Source: Apostichopus californicus (lineage: Eukaryota; Echinodermata; Holothuroidea; Aspidochirotida; Stichopodidae). From it: a stretch of 27,022 bases of DNA. A program made the translations under genes and the position numbers. Positions 20,201 through 27,022 of the stretch are shown here, one piece after another (the first letter of the stretch is position 1; every line of letters starts with the position of its first letter). The DNA is taken from contig JAIPMN010195983.1 in assembly GCA_020650975.1 (NCBI GenBank), positions 1 to 27,022 of the forward strand, read 5' to 3'. Under the pieces are notes generated by a model that had not been told where the DNA came from, did no database searches, and saw only the letters and a program-made list of their open reading frames with translations.

Positions 20201-23200
20201 AGATCACACAGGTTTGGGATTATTGAGTGAATAGAATACTTCGAAACGTTACGACAAAACCTTGTGTAATAAAAGTACAGAACTGTCAATACAAGCATAA
20301 CAAGGCGACGGTCACGACAGAACGGAAAACGAGAAATATATAAAGGCAAATGAGACATCCTTCCCAACCATATTGACACATGACACTACGATAGAGGGTC
20401 AGAAAACCAGTACTTTAGAAGAAGCTTTCTTGTAACTAATTTAAAGTTTGCAGTGGCATAAAGCAGTTTGAGTACCAACCAATGGGTTACACGTCTCGTT
20501 AAGGACATTTAGCAACAGAGATAATATTGAGTGGGATTTAATTAAAATGATTTAGAAGAAAGCTAAGAAAGATACCGAATGTACTTAGTAAGTTGCTTGT
20601 GTGAGGAATAAAGATAAATGAAAAGAGATTCGAACACTCAGGAAGAGTCAATTACAAACTTTGCAGTAAGGAAGTTCTTGAATTTGACGAAAGACGATTA
20701 ATGTGAGAACAAGACTGGCTACGTATGTATTTCATAAAATCAAGTTTGAAAAATAAAATTAAAAAGGTTTTACTTTACTTTTCACCTAAATTTCGTCAAT
20801 TACTACTTTGTTTTCGTAACATGTGTAACATGTGTGACAGGACATGAACATTAGTTATTGTACAATCCAGGCGTATCCGGTGTGTTCTCGAATATGTTCG
20901 CTCTTACCTGAAGAAATAGAAATACCCTCAACACGAGTAATACATTCGGAAGCCGGTAGCTCGAGGACTCGTTTTATGTATGACTCCCAGTGTATCTGCT
21001 TAGTGCAAAGAGCCGCATCTTAAGTTAGAACAGACAAAAGAATACGACTATGTTATGAGTATTTAAATGAACAAGCTCAATACGGAATTCGAAAACCACT
21101 AAGAAGCTCTAACAACATTTTAATCAATAATTAAGGCACTATTCAAGGAAATCACTAATACAGACTTTGCTATTCCTGATCATAGCGAAACTCTCCACTA
21201 AATATAGTGACTTAATTAGAAAAGCCTACCTTTACAAATATGATTGAGAGCGACAGTTCTAGATAGTTTCCTGGGGGAGGGTTACATCGAAGTTCTCTCG
21301 GTGATATGTTTACCTGTTGCTGTAGTAATGATAACACACTTTGTTTTCATAGATGATGGTATGGTACCCATCCATCTATTGTACAACAGACCACTCTGGA
21401 GGCTTACGATCTTGCACACGTCTTCTTCCATGTACATTTTGGTTTTCCTTATTTCTTCTCGAATCGAAGAGTAATAAACTGCAGTGAAATCACGGACGAA
21501 TGATCGAATTACAATGGACTGTTATTTCATTTAAGTTAGAAACGAAAGAAATAATAGGAAGTGATAATATGGGATTGTCATTGTTCTTACCATTTATGAT
21601 CAAATTTTAAAGTGTATTGATTCCTCGAAGAGAAATTGTTATCCAATTAATATTGTGCAAAGTTTCCTGTCTCTGATGTTTTTCTCCTAAAATATCATTC
21701 TCCGCCTCAGAGATAGAAAAATGCTCAATAAAGTAACATTAGCAACAATATTGTGATCATTATTGTTTCGAGAATATGTTGGATTGCTAAATATGAATCT
21801 ATTAACATAGACGTTAATTCATCTATCATCAACAATTTGGCCAATTAATTTTACCAGTTTTATATTCATAGAAAAGTTCAATATTAGCCAAGCATAGATA
21901 GAAAAAAATATCTCACCCGGGTCATCATTCTGTACTACTTGGCGAGAATATGTCGACGTTTTATTTTCTTTTGGAATTTCTGGGAGCTCTGAACTGCAGA
22001 ATAATAAAGAGGTAACCATCAACCTTTTCCCCGTGTCACCAACTGTCTTAAACACTGGCATATTTGTTTGTCTTATTGATTACATTTATAGTAAAAATAT
22101 CAAACAGGTGTAATTGAAAGGAAAACTTCATAAAACAAATGCAGCATTTGGTAATATTTATGTCACGAATTTATGTTAATTACCTGATTGCATTTATTAT
22201 AGCATACTGTGTTAATCAACAAGAAATCGGAACATTCTTTAATATGTGTGCATGCACCCGATACGCTTGGCTCGTATAGTATCTACTGTGCAAGTTACAA
22301 AGGTTAGGAACAGAAAGTCGTACTGACTGATGCACGGTTGTAGGACATCAACAGTATAGTTATATACCAACCATTGAGTGTGAGTTCTTTAGTACGCAAT
22401 TCTTAAATGAAGTCGTATCTAGTCGTTTTATGCTATAAGTAGGCCTATGGATATGCCCGAACATGGCCTTTCTTCGTTGTCGGCATGACGGATTGGCGTA
22501 ATTTAAAGGAGGTGTGACTGGAATCAAGCGGTACCGTAACTACTGGTGCAGTTACGTTGCAGTAACCGTTTCTTTCATATGTTACTACTGTTCGTGTCCC
22601 ATAACCATGTATCAGTAATTACTGCTGAGTGTTCGTAACACGGTAACATGTGTTACAGGTGGCACCAGTAGTTACTGTACTAGCTATGAGTATCGGCTGA
22701 TTCATGTTTTAAACTTGGGCTAAGTATATGCTAGACCATATTATATCTTCTTTCGCTTCAACTTTAAATTGTTAATTCAGTATCAATATGTGATTCTTAC
22801 TTTCTTTTTCCCTTCCGAATTCCACTTCCTTCTACATAGAATGAACGAAATGAAAAATGTGAAATATTCATTTTTGTTATTTCCTTGGTATTGCGAATTT
22901 CAGAGATTTTATGTTTTTAATAATATTATTCATTAAACGACGAAGCTTACTTAATCAGTGTTGAAAAATCAGTAGGCTATTATATTTAAATGAGTATATT
23001 CAGATATAGTAAATATATCCTATAGTTTCGTGACATATCTAAACCCGATACAATCTCTTTTGGAATGAGTACAGTATACCACTGTTCCGATTTGAATTTT
23101 ATTGGTAATCATAGTTATAATTATGAGTCAAACTTGAACTTCTCTTTAGTTATAAACATCTCAAAGGTTAGCTACGATGATTTGTTTGTATATATCATTG

Positions 23201-26200
23201 GGTACAGGTTTTGCGTACGTCTTACAAACTCTTTCTGTAGCTCGCTTAGTTCTTCCATGTTAAAAGATCTTTGTTCAACCTGACTTTCGTTTCTGTAAAG
23301 ATATACGAGAAAATTATTAGAACTTCACATGTGTTTTAATTTATTCATTTTCATTTGCGATGGAATGCGTAAATCGAAGTGCATTTTTAGTTCGAAAGTA
23401 AGTACAACATATTTCTTATCATTGGCTTGTCTTTTTCTTGGGGCATTCGTGTACTCTGGTGATTACATATTCATCTATCGATATGTATTGTTTGACAATG
23501 AAATACGTATAAATTCAAGCACAGAAGAATCTGTTAACATACTGCACGTCTTATTTAGCAACGGAACATATCAATGTGATTTGCAGTAAGTAAGCCATTT
23601 CATTTTCTGTTGTTCATTTTGTCTTTGTTTGGAGCTAACCAACCCCAAAGAAAATCGTATCTTTTGATAGAACAGATAAAGTGTTCTATATTGATTCATG
23701 AAATATCGGTCATTGTATTTCCGCTATCATATGTTAATCAAGGTTGACAAACCGCAACCTCTTGTCAAACCAAATCTCTTGTCAAGCACACAAATTAACC
23801 TTTTCATACAGACGGATATGAAACATATAATTAAAATATTTTTTAATGTATGTTTATAAGCGCCAAAAATCATTCCGAACAGCCATAATATCATTGAGTA
23901 AGTCTACTGTAGTGTAGTTAAACAATTATATATGTTATTTACTTGGATGGCATCCAACATGAATACTTACTGGGAAAGTGAGAGCAAAATTTGATTAACG
24001 TCTCAAGACTTATAGAGCTTATGACTTTTTACGGTATGCGTATTTCAACGGAAACAGAAAAAGTGTTCGGATGTCGTTTAGTGGACTGCAACATAATTTC
24101 AAGAGGACAACATAATTAAGGGCTACCTCAGTCAAACTGCATCTTACCTTCCTCTAGCGAATGGCCAATGTCCTGAAGAGAAAGTAATGAGTCAGTAATT
24201 ATTTCACAGTGATCAACAGTGAATACGCCATCGAAACAGAAAGTTGTTATCTTATTTTTTGCAAATAAATTGTACGATCAAGCACAGACCCTACACTATG
24301 TAATCATTCCTTTGAGCTAGATTACCTAGTAATAATCAATTCATTTTGAAGTGACAATACAGTAGATAATAATGCTGGCCTGGACAGTAACAAACATAAG
24401 CCTCTTTAATGTGTCTGAAGGGTTTAATAAACTGTTAGATCAATATAAAAGTTAAATTGGTGTATACAGAAACTTCGTTAGGAATTCCTGACAAGCTTCT
24501 GTAATACTCAACAGATCAGGTATAAAAAGTGTCATTTTGGCTTCTCTACAAAACAAAAACTACAAAAAAAATGTCCACATGAACTACAGAGTTACACATG
24601 TTGAAATAGAAATATGAAAGTAAAACGTTGGACGTTTATTTGGTTACAGGTATTTTGCTGAATATTGCTTTTGTAAGGTTTGACAACTGGGGGGTTTAGA
24701 CAATATTTGATGCCATAAATCTCCGTTTGTCCGGACAAAAAGTCTCGAAACTCTCATTAACCTCACACTGGTTCAAGTGTCATGGATGTTGAAAAAACAC
24801 ATTGAACAACTGATCAATCAAGTAATCTATGTTACTTTACCATCCGTGGAAATTAATTTTAACTAGTAATTCAATATACACAAGTTAAGGAAAACTAAAA
24901 TATCAACATTTGGAGACAAAATGCCGACAAGTTGAGGTACAACGTCGAAATATAGACTGCGGTAAGACTGCGCAAAACGTCGCAATTTAATGTTAAAATA
25001 TGACATTGTTGAGATTACATTTTGAAAATCATATATGAACGTCAAGAACTTCCAAATTGTATAGTACACGCCACATTTTTAGTTGAAAAGTGAAAGTTAA
25101 GGTAAGACACTATTAGGGTGACATAAAATATACATGGGAATATTGACTTAAAAATTCCAGATTCTGGTAATAAAGCGTAACAAATGTTGAAATGAAGGTA
25201 GGAATTGTCAGATAAAGAATACAAATTTCGACACAGAGCATTGCAATTTCGACATAATGTCGTTGAAAAAATGCCGAACTTACGAGATCCAACATCCCAA
25301 GACAAAATACTAAAACTTTCTTATACTTTAAATAACAAATTGTGCATTAACCAATCAAAATTTTGAGATATATAGTAATCAATGTACGGAGATGGAACCT
25401 TGAAATTTCGAATGGCTACAGTGAGACCTACACAAATGAATTTTGTTGGTGGGAGGAGACCACCACCGGCTTTCAGCCTACATTCCACTGTCATTTTCGT
25501 ATCGCTATACAAACACTAACTTGCGTGTTTATATCAAGATACCAGAATAATTTTTACCTGAAAATAATTTTCTTGTCATAAGAAAAAGCACCAAAGACGC
25601 AAACATCACTATTGGTACCGCGACGATCTCCAAGTGTCTTCTTTGTGACGTTTTTCGAGTAGCATGTTCATCTGTTGTAATTCCTGTGATTACACAATGT
25701 TAAAAACTAGTATAAACTGTGCAGTTATCAAATAGGCATATAAACAAGTCTAATGACTATGCCAGGTACCAACATTGACTTTGCAGTGATTGCAGTGATG
25801 CTCCAGCCTATGCAGTATTTAGTATCCAAACTCGGTAGTACCATTGGATATGGTATCGTCATCATTAATATAGTTCTCAATTATGATAAGTAACACGTTT
25901 AAATATAATTAAGAAGATATGTAATACTCGGTTAAGTACACAGTTCAGCATAACGGTTGGCAAATATTCAGTTCAATTTAAATATTAATTGCTTTGCTAG
26001 TGTTATGTCGTGTTTAATCAGTGAAATAAACAGCATGTTTCGTTATGAATGATTATGATTTGGAAGTGCTGAACGTGATCTTGCATAACGTTTCAAAGGT
26101 TTGTATCTTTTCCAACCCCGCCCCAAATACACCCCACCAACCCCTCCCCAGCAGTTCTGCATCTATTTCTCTTACATCTTACCAGTGTTGTTGTCTTCGA

Positions 26201-26995
26201 TTACAGCATACCGTGCTCGCAAGAAACTGTCTTCAACAGAAAGTGGCCAACTGCCAATGCATGTAACTGATCCTCCTGGGGGTTTTGCAGTAAAAGTCAT
26301 GTTTGTTTCAGTATCAAACTTGTCGGAAGAAGGATTAAGAAACGTCATCGATTCTCTGCGAAATACAACACTGGCCGATTCAACAGCATTACTGTCTAAA
26401 TACAAGGAAATATTACCAGACGGTCGCGCATCAGTTGCAGTGCACCTTGCGGTAACAATCGCATCTTTCTGTATCTTAATCTCCGACCCAGATCCTTTAA
26501 AAACTAAATTGCCATTAAGCCAAAGCAAATACGTCGGTTGTGCTGTATTGAGAAAAACAAAATGCCAATAATATTCTTTGCAGTAAAATAAGGTATCTGA
26601 GGTTGTTTAAAAAGAGATCAGACAACACCAGAGAGCATTAGACTTACCGCAGACATAGTACGTGAAAGTAACATTGATGTTCAGCCAATTCGAACCATTG
26701 TGAGCTGCGCAAGTGATGTTTCCAGAAAGTTGTCTTGGTTGAAGCGATACGTCCGCTTTTGAATTGAATGTTGCAGGGTTTTGCTTGTTTTGGGTAGAAT
26801 TTAAGGCAACTTCCTTAACATTTAATAGCTGCCCATCGATGAGCCAACTTAGCTCTGCCAATGGTTTCGCGCCAAATGCATAGCAAGTAGCCGAAATGTT
26901 TTCGAATTCCTCCACAATAATGTCAGCATCGATGGTAGGATATCCTAAAGCTCTGCCTTTTTGTCCCCAGATGGTGGCATTAACATCTGGAGTAA
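17124..26995 (-). CDS. Ig-domain receptor pseudokinase (12 visible exons, 5' end outside window)
   Basis: Minus-strand exons in transcript order: 26995-26648, 26542-26183, 25683-25558, 24172-24148 (microexon), 21993-21917, 21478-21314, 21018-20908, 20110-19866, 19761-19642, 19247-19136, 18292-18144, 17219-17124. All have GT-AG borders. Phases agree throughout and 644 codons including the stop remain open. Order: Ig domain, Ig-like domain, TM helix, juxtamembrane, kinase-fold domain, short tail ending VKNY. The kinase resembles the receptor tyrosine kinase family (hinge LYLLHEHY, SDVWS, CWNQNPFSRPP), but HRD is HPG, the catalytic-loop Asn is Lys, DFG is DFC, and the beta-3 VAVK position reads VIITT. 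I infer a membrane receptor that signals as a scaffold. Signal peptide and any further N-terminal Ig domains lie beyond 27022. Confidence 0.8.
17819..18028 (+). pseudogene. Ig-like fragment on + strand (candidate relic)
   Basis: The frame runs from an AAAGCAG acceptor-like site at 17818 to TAA. NVTFFNCNT and, near the end, KVTYVLTTYETVTCL resemble B- and F-strand Ig segments, but no core Trp is visible and no donor follows. It lies inside the last intron of the minus-strand receptor gene, on the opposite strand. It could also be chance. Confidence 0.3.
18144..18292 (-). CDS. Kinase C-lobe exon with CW-P-RP motif
   Basis: Phase 1-0 exon, 50 codons. ECWNQNPFSRPPIGDLKLAF is the alpha-H/I signature of tyrosine kinases (CW---P--RP-f--L). 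It ends the kinase fold at FIE with donor GTATGT. Confidence 0.85.
19136..19247 (-). CDS. Kinase activation-loop end and alpha-F exon
   Basis: Phase 0-1 exon, 37 codons. DPPETLL replaces the APE motif (PPE), followed by YTSESDVWSAAVVILTIISRG, the alpha-F region with the invariant Asp-Val-Trp-Ser. Starting at GAC (19247) gives an activation loop of normal length. A longer open frame upstream would need a weaker acceptor and a long insert. Confidence 0.8.
19642..19761 (-). CDS. Degenerate catalytic and magnesium-binding loop exon
   Basis: Phase 0-0 exon, 40 codons. FLHPGISTKKILLTKDGVCKLYDFCLA is clearly the HRD-to-DFG segment. HRD reads HPG (19755-19747), the catalytic-loop Asn reads Lys (19734-19732), and DFG reads DFC (19695-19687), keeping the Asp. 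The surrounding residues (STK-ILLTKDG, YDF-LA) are well kept, so the domain is intact but probably inactive. The sequence is quoted only in parts here: FLHPG, STKKILL, YDFCLA. Confidence 0.85.
19866..20110 (-). CDS. Kinase hinge and alpha-D/E exon
   Basis: Phase 1-0 exon, 82 codons. LYLLHEHYVCGTLDTEM matches the gatekeeper-hinge segment (LyLI-EY--GtLd) and ISNILEGLQFIHSYG matches the alpha-E helix before the catalytic loop. A loop of about 20 residues (NTIIPRTIKTSDMFHPSD) precedes the hinge strand and is longer than usual. The donor is GTACGT. Confidence 0.8.
20815..20862. repeat. Partial copy of MITE-like element
   Basis: GTAACATGTGTAACATGTGTGACAGG, ACATGAACATTAGTTATTGTAC resembles the right half of the elements at 16433-16520 and 22531-22680 (GGTAACATGTGTTACAGG, then AGTAGTTACTGTAC). 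It is truncated and diverged. Confidence 0.4.
20908..21018 (-). CDS. Kinase alpha-C helix exon
   Basis: Phase 1-1 exon, 37 codons, from acceptor CTTAAG to donor GTAAGA. HWESYIKRVLELPASECITRVEG has the spacing of the alpha-C helix and following beta-4 strand in tyrosine kinases; a Glu is available in ESYIKR. Assignment is by position and pattern. Confidence 0.6.
21314..21478 (-). CDS. Kinase N-lobe exon (beta 1-3)
   Basis: Phase 1-1 exon, 55 codons. VCKIVSLQSGLLYNRWMGTI aligns with the glycine-loop strand pair, but only one Gly of the GxGxxG loop position remains. KTKCVIITTAT stands where VAVK is expected, so the ATP-anchoring Lys is not recognisable. Domain assignment rests on the downstream hinge and C-lobe. 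Confidence 0.65.
21917..21993 (-). CDS. Juxtamembrane exon with paired acceptors
   Basis: This exon encodes SSELPEIPKENKTSTYSRQVVQNDDPG and ends at donor GTGAGA. The acceptor is CTGCAG (exon from 21993) or, five bases further, TTCAG (exon from 21988). Each suits a different incoming phase. The Tyr in TSTYS is a possible juxtamembrane phosphorylation site. Confidence 0.6.
22531..22680. mobile_element. MITE-like element, copy B, 20-bp terminal inverted repeats
   Basis: The left end GTACCGTAACTACTGGTGCA (22531-22550) and the right end GGCACCAGTAGTTACTGTAC (22661-22680) are inverted repeats matching at 18 of 20 positions. The 110-bp interior has no coding capacity and matches the interior of copy A at 16433. 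The size and structure suit a miniature inverted-repeat transposable element. No target-site duplication could be assigned with confidence. Confidence 0.65.
23020..23222 (+). pseudogene. Ig-like fragment on + strand (candidate relic)
   Basis: The frame reads SKPDTISFG, then STVYHCSDLNF, then NLNFSLVINISKVSYDDLFVYI. The FSLVI-x-xVSYDD pattern is typical of the E-F strands of a V-type Ig domain, with a B-strand-like YHC before it, but the F-strand Cys is replaced (VYII). It lies in an intron of the minus-strand gene on the other strand. A broken Ig exon or a rapidly evolving Ig gene piece are both possible. Confidence 0.4.
23365..23587 (+). pseudogene. Possible signal-peptide/Ig-like exon on + strand
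   Basis: From ATG at 23365 the frame gives a hydrophobic stretch (YFLSLACLFLGAFVYSG), then YIFIYRYVLFDN, then VNILHVLFSNGTYQCDL. NGTYQC is a typical Ig F-strand ending. The frame runs into GTAAGTAAG at 23588, a strong donor. The B-strand Cys and core Trp are not clear. This could be the first exon of a small + strand Ig gene nested in the intron, or a relic. Confidence 0.35.
24148..24172 (-). CDS. 25-nt microexon in juxtamembrane region (candidate)
   Basis: Minus-strand sequence shows a strong acceptor (TTTCTCTTCAG), 25 bases, then donor GTAAGATG. Entered in phase 1 it encodes HWPFARG and leaves in phase 2. The next exon has two acceptors 5 bases apart: the upstream one fits phase 2 (microexon included) and the downstream one fits phase 1 (microexon skipped). 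Both give the same downstream frame. Confidence 0.5.
24173..25557 (-). other. Intron after TM exon, with repetitive TCGAAAT words
   Basis: No exon is supported. Between about 24910 and 25300, words such as AAAATGCCGA, GTCGAAAT and ATTTCGACA recur, as in degenerate short-motif repeats seen in many marine invertebrate genomes. Open frames at 24863-25305 on the minus strand come from this repeat. Confidence 0.4.
25558..25683 (-). CDS. Transmembrane exon of receptor pseudokinase
   Basis: Phase 1-1 exon, 42 codons, from acceptor AATCACAG to donor GTAAAA. A short basic stalk (RKTSQRRH) leads into a hydrophobic helix (LEIVAVPIVMFASLVLFLM) followed by TRKLFS. It supplies the single membrane span between the Ig domains and the kinase-like part. 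Confidence 0.75.
26183..26542 (-). CDS. Second Ig-like domain exon, atypical
   Basis: Phase 1-1 exon, 120 codons. It has ARCTATDARP in the B strand and SVTCIGSW in the F strand, but the core Trp position is Leu (ISLYLDS), so it is a divergent Ig fold. The acceptor is CAATACAG and the donor is GTAAGAT. It lies directly N-terminal to the TM exon. Confidence 0.75.
26648..26995 (-). CDS. Ig-like domain exon of receptor pseudokinase
   Basis: Phase 1-1 exon read from acceptor TATCTGCAG into VTPDV to donor GTAAGTC. It has the Ig core SATC, then LSWLI, then NITC, and about eight N-x-S/T sequons, so a heavily glycosylated extracellular domain is expected. It is the most 5' exon visible of this gene. 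Confidence 0.8.
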
Positions 26996-27022
26996 CTGCA
27001 GATAAGAATTAATAAATGAATA

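Larger units (their letters stand above)
21994..24147 (-). other. Large intron; holds MITE-like copy and + strand Ig-like fragments
   Basis: No minus-strand exon is supported in this stretch. It contains the MITE-like element at 22531-22680 and two + strand Ig-like open fragments near 23020-23222 and 23365-23587. Confidence 0.5.

Noticed and set aside
24863-25305. Cys-rich minus-strand frames before the TM exon
   Set aside because: The repeated CGAAAT/TTTCGAC words of a degenerate repeat produce them, and no phase-compatible splice sites were found.
26045-26571. + strand open frames of 73 and 156 codons
   Set aside because: They are antisense to the Ig exon at 26183-26542, which has good splice sites and Ig cysteines on the minus strand.

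Overview
This looks like animal nuclear DNA. It is AT-rich, its genes are cut into many exons by GT-AG introns, and the coding content is metazoan (immunoglobulin domains, a NACHT ATPase, a receptor tyrosine-kinase fold, a LINE tail). A marine deuterostome, probably an echinoderm and perhaps a sea cucumber, is my best guess. That guess rests on the style of the NACHT protein and scattered TAGGCCTA-like words. It is an inference.

Layout: 1-2505 is upstream non-coding DNA with a short direct repeat. 2506-12064 (+) holds a complete 14-exon gene that I assembled by hand from splice sites and phase. Its exons sum to 3579 nt, an exact 1192 codons plus stop. It encodes a signal peptide, four Ig-like domains, one transmembrane helix with a basic stop-transfer, a cytoplasmic NACHT NTPase and a short C-terminal tail. 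12070-17123 is intergenic and contains the 3' end of a LINE (minus strand), a CpG-rich 12-bp tandem repeat and a MITE-like repeat. 17124-26995 (-) holds the 3' part of a second gene, convergent to the first. Its visible exons encode two Ig-like domains, a transmembrane helix, a juxtamembrane segment, a complete kinase-fold domain with lost catalytic residues (HRD to HPG, catalytic Asn to Lys, DFG to DFC, and no recognisable beta-3 Lys), and a C-terminal tail with a YVPM motif. Its 5' end lies beyond 27022. Its introns contain three Ig-like open fragments on the opposite (+) strand.

How the genes may work together (inference): both are predicted single-pass cell-surface Ig receptors, but their cytoplasmic modules differ. 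One has a NACHT oligomerisation ATPase, usually found in soluble NLR sensors. The other has a catalytically dead kinase with a predicted PI3K p85 docking motif. Phase-1 exon borders on both sides of the Ig and transmembrane exons would make shuffling of ectodomains and tails easy. The Ig-TM-NACHT architecture is the most unusual object in the window. Its ectodomain shows recent change: a 135-bp in-frame duplication that includes a splice acceptor.
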